Below are positions 36,669 through 44,991 of a DNA stretch of 64,000 nucleotides, one piece after another. The DNA comes from Gloeobacter morelensis MG652769 (GTDB taxonomy: Bacteria > Cyanobacteriota > Cyanobacteriia > Gloeobacterales > Gloeobacteraceae): NCBI RefSeq assembly GCF_021018745.1, contig NZ_CP063845.1, positions 3,472,001 through 3,536,000 on the forward strand, in the 5' to 3' direction. Made by a program: the position numbers and the translations under genes. Within the stretch, counting starts at the first letter, position 1. Each line of letters opens with the position of its first letter. Below the pieces are notes generated by a model. It was not told the origin of the DNA. It saw only the letters and a list, made by a program, of their open reading frames with translations, and searched no databases.

Positions 36669-37053
36669 TGACCTTCCTGAGTTCATCGAGTACGAATACA
36701 ACGTACTGATACTCCGCCTCCTTGCTGCCGGCCACCACCACCATTCGGTTTGGGTCTTTGTCGAGTTCAGCCTTGACCGTCGGGCCGACCTTGGCTAGCT
36801 CGATGGGCTCCTTGTCCAGGAGGTATTTGCCCTTGTCGGTGATGGTGAGCGTCAGCTGCTGGCTGAGCACCTGCTGCTGGTCAGAGGGCGCCACCTTCGG
36901 CAGATCCAGCGGCAGCCCCTGTTGGGTAGTCAAGAAGATCGACGCCAGCACAAAAAACGTCAAAATCGAAAACAGCACGTCGATGAGCGGCACGACGTTA
37001 ATCTCGCCTGCAGACCCCTCGTCGCCGTCGCTGTCGCTGAGCTTGACGGTCAT
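36631..37053 (-). CDS. exbD: Biopolymer transporter ExbD
   Basis: The 140-residue protein has one N-terminal helix with the essential Asp in INVVPLIDVLFSILTFFVL and a periplasmic domain ending VVFVLDELRKVNATRIAMAT. With ExbB it forms the proton-driven motor that energises TonB. The start overlaps the exbB stop (ATGA), indicating coupled translation. Confidence 0.95.
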   Translation of the reverse strand: MTVKLSDSDGDEGSAGEINVVPLIDVLFSILTFFVLASIFLTTQQGLPLDLPKVAPSDQQQVLSQQLTLTITDKGKYLLDKEPIELAKVGPTVKAELDKDPNRMVVVAGSKEAEYQYVVFVLDELRKVNATRIAMATDTK

Positions 37054-37685
37054 CGCTTCACTCCTTCGGCCTCAGCCATCCGCCAACGCAACTCCAACTG
37101 CGTCCCCGCCGTCTCCATCAGCACGATCTGACGGCGAGCCAGCGCCCGAAACAAACTCGCAAAGATCAGCGTAAACAGTGCCACCATCATCCCCGTCGCC
37201 GTCGCAATCAGCGCCTCGGAAATGCCCCCGGCCACCTCCAGACCCTTGCTGGATGCCTCCGTGCCCAGACCCAACGACGCAAAGGAATTGATCAGACCCA
37301 ACACCGTTCCCAACAAACCCAACAGCGGCGAGAGCGTCACGATCGTATCGAGCACCGAGACAAAACGCTTGAGCTTGGGGATCTCGGTTTTGGCCGCCCC
37401 TTCGATGGCCAGGCGAAAGGCCGTCTCGTCGTCGGTGCGCACCGAGAGCGCCGAACCGAAGATCCGTCCCAGCGGAATATCGGCATTTTCGTTGATCAGT
37501 CTACGCAGCTGGTCCGGCTGGAAGCGCTCGGTGGCGAAGGCCTGCTCCACAAAGGCTTTTTGGCGCGGCAGCAGGCGGACGTAGTAGATGATGCGCTCGA
37601 TGATGATGGCCAGGGCGATGATCGAGCACAACAGCATCGGCCACATGACGATGCCGCCCCGCACAAACCAGTCTATGACTGCCAT
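37050..37685 (-). CDS. exbB: ExbB/TolQ-type proton channel protein
   Basis: From ATG 37685 the protein has 211 residues, starting in MAVIDWFVRGGIVMWPMLLC, with GAGAAAA ahead. An in-frame extension to 37922 lacks coding character. Landmarks are IIERIIYYVRLLP, LIVTLSPLLGLLGTVLG-type sequence (TIVTLSPLLGLLGTVLGLI) and ISEALIATATGMMVALFTLIF. It forms the motor with ExbD for TonB. It heads the three-gene run exbB-exbD-tonB. Confidence 0.94.
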   Translation of the reverse strand: MAVIDWFVRGGIVMWPMLLCSIIALAIIIERIIYYVRLLPRQKAFVEQAFATERFQPDQLRRLINENADIPLGRIFGSALSVRTDDETAFRLAIEGAAKTEIPKLKRFVSVLDTIVTLSPLLGLLGTVLGLINSFASLGLGTEASSKGLEVAGGISEALIATATGMMVALFTLIFASLFRALARRQIVLMETAGTQLELRWRMAEAEGVKR

Positions 37686-37825
37686 TTTTTCTCGGTCTCT
37701 CTCGTAATTGTGCTTGCACGCCAGGCTCCCTCGAACGCACAACACGTCGAAAAGCACAAGGCAGATACCTTGGTAACACAATACCGCCGAAGTGCAATGT
37801 CCATAGTAAACACTTAGTGAATTGC

Positions 37826-37859
37826 CACAAAACAGCCGCCCCCCGAGGAGAGCGGCTGT
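37826..37859 (-). terminator. Hairpin terminator upstream of exbB
   Basis: On the minus strand ACAGCCGC (37859-37852) pairs with GCGGCTGT (37839-37832) and is followed by TTTTGT. It would stop leftward transcription coming from the IS630 remnant side before it reaches exbB. Confidence 0.6.
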
Positions 37860-37937
37860 CCAGAATGGAGTCGGGAAGCGGTGCTCCCTGGTTGTGGCCC
37901 TAGTGCAGTTGAGCATAAGCATAAAGGAGCATAGGGT

Positions 37938-38367
37938 TTAGACGGTCAAAGGTTTGCCCTGGTACGCGCACTTGAGCGGCCCCGCCCACTGCGCGTTGTA
38001 GTACTCAATAAACGACCGGATCTTCTCACGCAACTGTTCGACCGATTGCAACTAGCCCCGCTTGAGCACCTTGCGCGCCAGAATCGACAGCCACATCTCC
38101 AGGGTCGTTGCCCCAACGACCCCCACCTGATTGAGCCAGGAAGCATGCTTGGGGGTGTAGTGGAACACCAACCGGCGAAAGCGCAAAATCTGCTTCCGCC
38201 CGCCTCGGGGCGGCAAACGGAGCGACCAGCTGTCCGCTGGCCACTTCCCGATGCACCATCAACGCCAGCGTGCCGTGGCGCTTGTATTCAAACTCCCGCC
38301 TGAGCAGCTCGCCCGCCCGCATCGGTTTGTCCGGATGGAGGCGCTCCAAAGCCCGTACCCCAGTCAT
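37938..38367 (-). pseudogene. Degenerate IS630-type transposase fragment
   Basis: Leftward pieces of an IS630 transposase are recognisable: MTGVRALERLHPDKPMR and FEYKRHGTLALMVHREVASG near the right. In another frame come HYTPKHASWLNQV, MWLSILARKVLKRG, an in-frame stop, then LREKIRSFIEYYNAQW and GKPLTV. The central catalytic region is deleted. A stretch of eight codons (GVVGATTL) interrupts the conserved tail and at least one frameshift is present. The element is inactive. Confidence 0.85.
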
Positions 38368-38449
38368 TCTCTATGACTTTTTCAGCCCATCTGTACTAGC
38401 TGCTATCACCTGGCCCAGAGCAAACAGGCACTTGTCAATTCGTCGTCAT

Positions 38450-38785
38450 CTAGTTCGAGTCAGCTCGATTAGTAGCGCAAGAAGATATGCAAGTTTCGTA
38501 GCATGCCGACCAATTGGGTGTTCCGACCGGGTAAATACTACAAGTTGCCTTGCATCTCGGTATGCATGTACTCGAATCAGCGATAAGCTCGTCAATTGGA
38601 GCACTCTTTGTTGTAGTAAAGTATTTCGCATTGAAGCCCTTTTGGCTGCATTCTGAATTCAAAGCAACCGGTGTGCTTCGATGTGAATCAGCACTTGAAA
38701 CTTCATATGCTTGGATTTGCGGCGCAAAGATCGCAGGAAAAGCAATCAACCACCACGTAAAGAATATGACGATGAAAGTAGGCAC
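38450..38785 (-). CDS. Small exported cysteine-rich protein
   Basis: GTG 38785 has GGAG at ideal distance and opens a 111-residue frame; TTG 38797 is an alternative. The N-terminus is a strong signal or anchor helix (TFIVIFFTWWLIAFPAIFA). The C-terminal half has a symmetrical cysteine pattern, CIPRCKATC, fourteen residues, then CYETCISSC, with one more Cys further upstream. Six cysteines in two C-x3-C-x3-C sets suggest disulfides or metal binding after export. The surrounding DNA is clearly lower in GC than the rest of the window, and next to a dead transposase, so acquisition by transfer is likely. No family is recognised. Confidence 0.6.
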   Translation of the reverse strand: MPTFIVIFFTWWLIAFPAIFAPQIQAYEVSSADSHRSTPVALNSECSQKGFNAKYFTTTKSAPIDELIADSSTCIPRCKATCSIYPVGTPNWSACYETCISSCATNRADSN

Positions 38786-38971
38786 AAGATTCTCCAAAAT
38801 TGTTTCAGAAACTTAACACACACGCGTCAATCTGTAAAGCCAAGATTTGCAACTCTCCATTCGAGAATCTTGTATTGGTGGTAGTGTAGCTACCTTTGTC
38901 AATTTGTTGAAAGTGTCTCACCTGCTCTGGTTGCAGTTCTCGCCGAGTGAACGCCACAATCAAGATAGATG

Positions 38972-39000
38972 TACAAAAACCGCCCACAAGGGGCGGTTTG
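38972..39000 (-). terminator. Terminator of the first TonB-dependent receptor gene
   Basis: On the minus strand AAACCGCCC (38999-38991) pairs with GGGCGGTTT around a short loop (CTTGT), followed by TTTTTGT. It lies about 80 bases beyond the receptor stop. The second receptor gene has a closely similar one. Confidence 0.88.
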
Positions 39001-39081
39001 TTGACGGCTTGGCCTTAGAAACAGAGACAAAGAGTGCGTTGAAGGAAGGTGATGTCTCAACAGCAGAGAGTAAAGGTGTGG

Positions 39082-41760
39082 CTATCCGCCGATTTCGAAG
39101 CGGCCGCCGACGCGGAAGGTCGTCCCCGGCGCCGGCACACCCGAGACGTACTCGTACTGCGTGTCGGTGAGGTTGAAGACATTGCCCGTCAGGATGAAAA
39201 ACGGCGTAACCGGAATCTCGACGTTGAAATCGAGAGTTGCCCAGGCTGGTACAAACTCCTCCAACCCTGCGCGCCGCTTGCCGCTGTCGTAGCGGGCCAA
39301 AAGCGTGGCGGTCAGCCCCTTGTTGGCGTAGGTTGCGGCAACGACCACATTGTTGAAGGGGATGTTGGGATCTTGGAATCCGTAGAGGTAGAGCAAGCCG
39401 GTGATGCTGTTGACGTTGCCGTATTGACGCACATCGGAGTTGGTCCAAACCGCCCGGAAGGACACTTCCGGTGTGGCTTGCCAATCGGCGGTAAACTCAA
39501 TGCCCGAGGCGTAGCGGCTGTCCAGGTTTCGTTGCTGCTGCAGAAAACGCGGCGCTGTTCCCTCAGGGTTCGGGAAGACAAACGTGCCAATAGCACCGTC
39601 GAGGTAGGTGTTGAAGTAAGTGGCCCGAATACCAACGTTTTGCACCGGGGTAAAGTCAGCACCGATGTCCCAGGTTACCCCTGACTCCGGCTGCAAGAAG
39701 GGGTTCGGCCGGAAGACACCGCTTGCAACAAAAAGATCCGACAGGCTCGGTGCGTTGAAGACGTAGGACCAGTTGCCGCGCAGGGAAATCCAGTTAGTGG
39801 GCGTGATGCGCAGACCGGCTGCGGGTGTCAGCACTGCCCCGAACTGAGTCGAGTAGGTGTAACGCAGACCCAGGTTGGTCTTGACTAGATCGCTAAAGCT
39901 GATGTCGGTGATCAAGAAGGCTGAGGAGCGCGTGATGGCTTGGTCGAAGAAGGAGAAGTTATTGACCTTAATCGACGGGTCAAAAATGTCGCGGGCATTG
40001 AAGCGCGACTGGATGGTGCGGTCCTCAGTGACGTTGGCGCCGAACTGCAGGTTGCCCCCAGCAGAGAACTGCCAGTTGAGCACTGTCTCGGCGACTAGTT
40101 TGCGCCCTTCGAAGTAAGGCTGGCCAATGGCACCAAAGATGGTGGCCACCGGCACAACGGCGGGAAAGCCGAACTGGGTCAGATAGTTGGTGCCAAGGGA
40201 GTAGAACGGCGCTCTATCCGCGTCGCCCTTGAAGTTGAAGTAATAAATGAAGCTGTTGAGCGAAGCCGTTGGCGTGATCTCGTAGTCCCACTGCAGAGCA
40301 ACCTCGGTCTGACCTTGGCTGGTCACCTGGAAGCCATCGATGGTGCCGATCGCTTGCTCTGCGGGATAAGCCTGACCGGGACCGGGGAGCGGTTGACCAC
40401 TGGATGTGGTGTTGAAGCTGTAGGGTAGAGCGATCAAATTGGTGCGGGTGTTGGCGATATAGCGCTGCGTTTCGCAACTCAACTCACTGCCGTTAGGAGC
40501 AATCGGCAGAAATCGGGTGCCAACGTTGACTAGCGTTTCGTTAACACCTAAGGTGCCACCCCCAAAGCAGGTGCCGAAGCCGTAAGATCCCGGACCGTTG
40601 CCGGCGTTGCGGCTGTTTTGCTGGCTGACCCGGAAGGTGAGCTTGTTCGTGGGGTCGGGCTTAAAGGTGAGTTTACCCGAGTAGACGTCGCTGGCGTTAA
40701 AGGCTGAGTCGGCGATACCCTGCACCTTGAGAGGTGGGCCGAGTTCGGGCTTCAAGAAACCGTAGAGCGACGTTCCATCCGGCACGTTCGGATCGGTGGA
40801 GCCGGTGACAACGTCGTTGGGGCCATAGAACTGCGCCGAATTGGGCAGTGTAAAGCCGAACGGGTAATCGTTGAATGCAACCTGACTAGAGAAAATCAGG
40901 TTGTAGCTGAAGGTATCGTCGCCGCCGCCGTACTTAGCCAGGTATTTACTGAAGCCGTAGGAGCCCACCTGATAACCCAGGGTGAGTTTGGGTGGCCCCT
41001 TGGGGGTTTCGGTGATCAAGTTGATGACGCCACCGACTGCACCGGAGCCGTAACGGAGCGTTGCACCGCCGGTAACGACTTCAATACGCTCCAGATCGTC
41101 GGTCTGGAAGCGGGCAATGTCCGTGCGGTTGTTGGAGGAGCGCTGCAGCGGCAGACCGTCTTTGAGCACCTGAAAGCGTTGGTCGTCGAAGCCACGCAGG
41201 AAGTTGCCAGCTGCGTTGCGGATACCGCCCAGCGACGGTTGGCCGATAAAACCGGGCACCAGTTGCAAGGCGTCGGTGACGGTGACGGCACCCTGTTTCT
41301 GAAAATCTTCTTTCTTGATCGCGTAGGTGGTGGCGGTCGTGTCGCGCGCCCGGGTCAACCGGCGGGTGGCGGTGACAGATACCTCGTCAAGGATATCGCC
41401 CTGCTCCTGAGGTTCAGCTGCAGGCACCTCCTGCGCGGTCGGCGAGGTAGTCGGAGGCGTCTGTGCCAACTGCTCACCATCGCGCTTGACCGTAGCCGGT
41501 GAGGTCCAATCCCACAGCGCCGGGCGGTAGGTCAAATCGTCCGCCTTGGCATTGGTTTTTTCAAGCAGTTGCTTGGCCCCTTCGATGCTAAGTGTCTGAC
41601 TTGTCGCGTCGCTAGCACGAGCAACGGAATCCTGAGGCAAACCGGCAACTCGATCGGGCTGGGCAAAGGCTACTGAACTCAATAGACCCGTAGACAAAAC
41701 CGGCAGCAGTGCCGCCCAGACTAAACCTGATCCCAACTTGCGTTGGATCGTATTATTCAT
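39082..41760 (-). CDS. TonB-dependent outer-membrane receptor (first paralogue)
   Basis: The 892-residue receptor starts at ATG 41760 (GGAG nine bases ahead; ATG 41766 also possible), with a signal peptide ending near VAFA. An unusual region around residues 45-75 carries the motif IEGAKQLLEKT and RPALWDWTSPA. A TonB-box-like stretch (ILDEVSVTATRR) follows. The plug domain has VTDALQLVPGFIGQPS and RIEVVTGGATLRYGSGAVGG, and a beta-barrel runs to the C-terminus FRVGGRFEIGG. It imports a siderophore, haem or B12-like ligand; FecA-type is plausible. The last residue is Gly rather than the usual Phe. Confidence 0.95.
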   Translation of the reverse strand: MNNTIQRKLGSGLVWAALLPVLSTGLLSSVAFAQPDRVAGLPQDSVARASDATSQTLSIEGAKQLLEKTNAKADDLTYRPALWDWTSPATVKRDGEQLAQTPPTTSPTAQEVPAAEPQEQGDILDEVSVTATRRLTRARDTTATTYAIKKEDFQKQGAVTVTDALQLVPGFIGQPSLGGIRNAAGNFLRGFDDQRFQVLKDGLPLQRSSNNRTDIARFQTDDLERIEVVTGGATLRYGSGAVGGVINLITETPKGPPKLTLGYQVGSYGFSKYLAKYGGGDDTFSYNLIFSSQVAFNDYPFGFTLPNSAQFYGPNDVVTGSTDPNVPDGTSLYGFLKPELGPPLKVQGIADSAFNASDVYSGKLTFKPDPTNKLTFRVSQQNSRNAGNGPGSYGFGTCFGGGTLGVNETLVNVGTRFLPIAPNGSELSCETQRYIANTRTNLIALPYSFNTTSSGQPLPGPGQAYPAEQAIGTIDGFQVTSQGQTEVALQWDYEITPTASLNSFIYYFNFKGDADRAPFYSLGTNYLTQFGFPAVVPVATIFGAIGQPYFEGRKLVAETVLNWQFSAGGNLQFGANVTEDRTIQSRFNARDIFDPSIKVNNFSFFDQAITRSSAFLITDISFSDLVKTNLGLRYTYSTQFGAVLTPAAGLRITPTNWISLRGNWSYVFNAPSLSDLFVASGVFRPNPFLQPESGVTWDIGADFTPVQNVGIRATYFNTYLDGAIGTFVFPNPEGTAPRFLQQQRNLDSRYASGIEFTADWQATPEVSFRAVWTNSDVRQYGNVNSITGLLYLYGFQDPNIPFNNVVVAATYANKGLTATLLARYDSGKRRAGLEEFVPAWATLDFNVEIPVTPFFILTGNVFNLTDTQYEYVSGVPAPGTTFRVGGRFEIGG

Positions 41761-41915
41761 TTCCATTCACTCCATACCACAGTGGAAATCCATGAGTCCC
41801 ACCTTGCGAAAGCGGGATTCTTTAGTCTAATACCAGATTGGGACTTGAATTGTCGATCAGCGTGAACATATTGGTGCTGGAGACTGCACAAGTCGGTTAA
41901 CAATCAAGATGTCCG

Positions 41916-41928
41916 TATCATTCTGATA
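41916..41928. promoter_or_regulatory. Fur-like inverted repeat between receptor and TPR gene
   Basis: TATCA-TTC-TGATA is a perfect 5-bp inverted repeat about 150 bases ahead of the leftward receptor and 28 bases ahead of the rightward TPR-sulfotransferase gene. It resembles half of the Fur consensus. The site is short, so chance cannot be excluded. Confidence 0.3.
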
Positions 41929-41955
41929 GCAAGCACCGATTCAGAGGCCCCGGCG

Positions 41956-43851
41956 ATGGCTGGCAAATCGAAACGTCCCAAACCCGGCACCACCCGTTCT
42001 ACCGGCGAGGAGGCCCGCACCGCCTGCACTCGCGGCGAGCAACTGCACAAGCAAAATCAACTGGCCGAGGCAATCAACGCCTTTCGCCGGGCGGTGCGCC
42101 TCGAACCCGGACTGCTTGAAGCGCACTTCGGTTTGGGTGCCGCTTTAGCAGACGACGGCCAGTTGCCCGCCGCCGCTGCGAGTTTCGAGCAGACCCTACG
42201 GCTAAAGCCCGACGATTTCGAGGCGAGCTTCCAGTTGGCCGTCGTCTACGCCCGGCTAGGGGCACCGGGCCGGGCGGCGGCCACTTTTCAGCAGACCCTG
42301 GCGATTCGCCACGACCACACCGGGGCGCATCTGGAACTGGGCAATCTGCTGATGGCCCAGGGCGACTGGCAGCGGGCGGCAGGCTGTTACCGCCAGGCCC
42401 TTGCCATTGCCCCCGAACTGGCGACGGCGCATTTTCGATTGGGGTACATACTGCAGCAACAAGGTAGACTGCCGGAGGCGCGCGAGCATTACTTACGGGT
42501 AGTGGCCCTGGACGCAGGTTCGGCGGCGGCCCGGGCCAACCTGGGGCTCATCTGCAAAATCGAAGATCGGGTGGAGGAGGCGATCCGCTGGTACCGCGAG
42601 GCTCTAGCGGTGACTCCCGACGAGCCGGTGATCCTCTGCAACCTGGCCATGGCCTTCGAGCAACAGGGAGTGCACGGCGAGGCCGAAGTGCTCTATCGGC
42701 GGGCGCTGGCCCTCAGTCCCGGCGATGCGGAGGCGGTGGCGGGGCTCGCTTCCCTGCACGAGAAGCGCCGCGAGTACGCAGCAGCCGGCACCCTGCTTGC
42801 CCCCCTGGCGGATGGCCGCACCGCGAACCTGCGCGTCGCCATCGTCTGGGGAATCGTCTGCGAGCGTTTGGGGCAATCCGAGCGGGCGCTCGATGTGCTC
42901 GCGGGAGTGCTGGCGCGGACCGGCCCCCCGCAAGATCGAGCGCTGCTGTTGTTTCGACTGGCGAATCTGTACGATGCGCTCGGCCGCTATGACGAGGCTT
43001 TTGAGCACCTGCGGCAGGCCCACGCGCTGGAGCCGATCACTTTTGATCCGACCGCCTGGGTCGGGACGATCGACGCTATCATTCAGGCTTTCAGCGCCGA
43101 GCGGCTGGCTCGGCTGCCCCGCTCGGGCCTGGCCACCGAAAGGCCGGTATTCATCGTCGGCATGCCGCGCTCCGGCACCAGTCTGGTGGAGCAAATTCTC
43201 TCCCGCCACAGCAATATCCACGCCGCCGGAGAATTGGTCGACCTGTTTATGTTCGCCACAGCAGTTGAAAATTACCCGGCCGGTGTCCTCGAACTCGCGC
43301 CGGAGGCTTTGCACACCCTGGCCCGGCGCTACCTGGACCGTCTGGAGCAACTCTCGCCCTCCGCCCTGCGCGTCACCGACAAGTTGCCGCAGAACTATCT
43401 GCACCTGGGGTTCATCGCGCTATTGTTTCCGGGGGCGCGCATCATCCATTGCCTTCGCGATCCGCTCGACACTTGTCTGTCGTGCCATTTCCAAAATTTT
43501 GGCCTCAGACATCCCTACAGCGGCGATCTGGCGCACCTGGGTTTTTATTACCGGCAGTACGAGCGGCTGATGGCCCACTGGCGCTCGGTATTGCCCCTAC
43601 CGATGCTGGAGGTGAGCTACGAAGCGCTCGTAGCCGATCCGCAGACCATCAGCCGCGCACTGGTGGCTTTCTGTGGTCTGGAGTGGGAGGAGAGCTGCCT
43701 GCGCTTCTGGGAATCCGAGCGCTTCGTCAACACCGCCAGTTACGACCAGGTGCGCCGTCCTGTCTACGACAGTTCGGTAGGGCGCACCCGCCACTATGCT
43801 GCGCACCTCGGGCCTTTACGCGCCGCCCTGGAAGATGGGGAAAATCGATGA
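41956..43851 (+). CDS. TPR-repeat protein with C-terminal sulfotransferase domain
   Basis: The 631-residue protein starts with about ten tetratricopeptide repeats (residues 20-380; units such as EAINAFRRAVRLEPGLLEAHFGLG). A sulfotransferase domain follows. It opens with the PAPS 5'-phosphosulfate loop VFIVGMPRSGTSLVEQILS near residue 395, and the 3'-phosphate motif is in IIHCLRDPLDTCLS. It probably transfers sulfate to a protein or glycan held by the TPR part. No signal peptide is seen. Such fusions occur in bacteria and resemble tyrosylprotein sulfotransferases. Confidence 0.92.
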   Translation: MAGKSKRPKPGTTRSTGEEARTACTRGEQLHKQNQLAEAINAFRRAVRLEPGLLEAHFGLGAALADDGQLPAAAASFEQTLRLKPDDFEASFQLAVVYARLGAPGRAAATFQQTLAIRHDHTGAHLELGNLLMAQGDWQRAAGCYRQALAIAPELATAHFRLGYILQQQGRLPEAREHYLRVVALDAGSAAARANLGLICKIEDRVEEAIRWYREALAVTPDEPVILCNLAMAFEQQGVHGEAEVLYRRALALSPGDAEAVAGLASLHEKRREYAAAGTLLAPLADGRTANLRVAIVWGIVCERLGQSERALDVLAGVLARTGPPQDRALLLFRLANLYDALGRYDEAFEHLRQAHALEPITFDPTAWVGTIDAIIQAFSAERLARLPRSGLATERPVFIVGMPRSGTSLVEQILSRHSNIHAAGELVDLFMFATAVENYPAGVLELAPEALHTLARRYLDRLEQLSPSALRVTDKLPQNYLHLGFIALLFPGARIIHCLRDPLDTCLSCHFQNFGLRHPYSGDLAHLGFYYRQYERLMAHWRSVLPLPMLEVSYEALVADPQTISRALVAFCGLEWEESCLRFWESERFVNTASYDQVRRPVYDSSVGRTRHYAAHLGPLRAALEDGENR

Positions 43852-43855
43852 AGCT

Positions 43856-44101
43856 TCAAGCTGCGCCGCCGTCCTGGCTCATCAGATAGTCCACGGTCCG
43901 CTTGAGTTGCTGGATACCTTCGGTCATTTGCGCGATCGCCTGGGCATTGGCGGCGATCGCCTGGGCGTTGGCGGCGTTGGCCTGGGCGTTGGCCGCTGCC
44001 ACCCCGGCACCCGCCGCGATGGCGCGGGTATTGGAGAGCGTCTCGCTGGCCAATACTTCGAGAATGTTTTCGATCCGGTCCAAACGCTGTTCGGTACTCA
44101 T
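43856..44101 (-). CDS. Small coiled-coil protein with Ala-Gln-Ala repeats
   Basis: The 81-residue protein reads MSTEQRLDRIENILEVLASE, then seven-residue units AANAQAI and AANAQAN repeated across residues 35-60, then QLKRTVDYLMSQDGGAA. The heptad spacing predicts a coiled coil. It is encoded by near-identical 21-base DNA repeats containing the cyanobacterial HIP1 octamer GCGATCGC. No function is recognised. It converges with the TPR-sulfotransferase gene, four bases apart. Confidence 0.75.
   Translation of the reverse strand: MSTEQRLDRIENILEVLASETLSNTRAIAAGAGVAAANAQANAANAQAIAANAQAIAQMTEGIQQLKRTVDYLMSQDGGAA
43933..43995. repeat. Tandem 21-base repeat with HIP1 sites inside the coiled-coil gene
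   Basis: Three copies of a 21-base unit GCGATCGCCTGGGCRTTGGC (plus one base) occur in a row, the third degenerate. Each intact unit holds GCGATCGC. Copy number could vary by slippage in steps of seven codons without breaking the frame. Confidence 0.75.
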
Positions 44102-44198
44102 GACAGGAAGACAGCGGTTTACCCCTGAATGCTACCAAGTTGGAATCGATCGGTCGCAGCAAAGCGGCCTGGCGTCCGGTGCCGCGCGGGGGGACGCT

Positions 44199-44891
44199 TC
44201 AAAGGGTATCCGGATCGACCCCCAATTCCCGCAGCCGCTGTGCAAGAACCTCGGCCCTTTGCTCCGCCTGCCGACGGGCTTGGTTTTCTCGCGCCAACTC
44301 CTCAGCCAACTCTGAAGGGATGAGCAATTTCTGCCCGGTATCTTCTCGGTAAAAACCGATCAGATCACCCTCGGTCTGCAGGCGCAGCCCGAGCGGTTCA
44401 CTACGGCCGTCGCGAATGCGGATGTAGCGCTCGGTCGGCTCCACTTCCGTCTCGATGCGGGCCAAACGGTAACCCAGCAGCTTCTCGTCGATCCACTCCC
44501 CTTTTGGATCGAACAACCAATACTCGCGAACCCCCAGGCTTTCGTAGAGATCTCTTTTAGTCTCCAGGTCTTTGTCCTGGGTCTTTTTGGAGGTGATTTC
44601 AAAGACAACGGCCGGTACCTGACCCTCCTCCCAGATCTTGAAGCTGTCGCGTCCACCCGGGGCAACCTCGAAGATGACCATCACGTCGGGGGCGACCCGC
44701 AATTTCGGATAACCCTGGGCGTAGTAAAGAAACTGGTTGGCGAGTACCGCCGCCTGGCGACCCGCGAGGTACTGCCTGAGCACCTCCAGGGTGAGGAGGA
44801 TGGCGTAGAGGTGCACGAAGGTTTCGGCCACAGGTTCCCCGTCGCCGCTGGGATATTGGCTATCGGTTGCCAAGGGAGAAAGGAAGACCAT
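44199..44891 (-). CDS. Uma2 family protein with coiled-coil tail
   Basis: The 230-residue Uma2 protein has core landmarks LRVAPDVMVIFEV, AVVFEITSKKTQDKDLETKRDLYESLGVREYWLFDP, which hold the D-E-x-K residues of the PD-(D/E)XK fold. The last 45 residues (EELARENQARRQAEQRAEVLAQRL) form a coiled coil, common in one Uma2 subgroup. Function is unknown. It lies upstream of a convergent arrangement with the small coiled-coil gene and just left of the second receptor gene. Confidence 0.92.
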   Translation of the reverse strand: MVFLSPLATDSQYPSGDGEPVAETFVHLYAILLTLEVLRQYLAGRQAAVLANQFLYYAQGYPKLRVAPDVMVIFEVAPGGRDSFKIWEEGQVPAVVFEITSKKTQDKDLETKRDLYESLGVREYWLFDPKGEWIDEKLLGYRLARIETEVEPTERYIRIRDGRSEPLGLRLQTEGDLIGFYREDTGQKLLIPSELAEELARENQARRQAEQRAEVLAQRLRELGVDPDTL

Positions 44892-44938
44892 TGGCTCCTC
44901 TACGGACGCTTGTCCCCAATATACGCCCCTGCGCGGAC

Positions 44939-44962
44939 AAAAACCGCCCCAGGCGGGGCGGT
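44939..44962 (-). terminator. Terminator of the second TonB-dependent receptor gene
   Basis: On the minus strand ACCGCCCC (44962-44955) pairs with GGGGCGGT (44950-44943) around GCCT, followed by TTTTGT. It lies about 30 bases after the receptor stop. Confidence 0.9.
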
Positions 44963-44991
44963 CGAATCGCAGTTTGCAGGCACAGAGCGGC

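Noticed and set aside
38550-38816. Plus-strand frame of 88 codons in the low-GC island
   Set aside because: The opposite strand has a better start signal, an export signal and a regular cysteine pattern.
43933-43995. Short tandem repeats as a possible CRISPR
   Set aside because: Units are contiguous without spacers and encode heptads of a protein.
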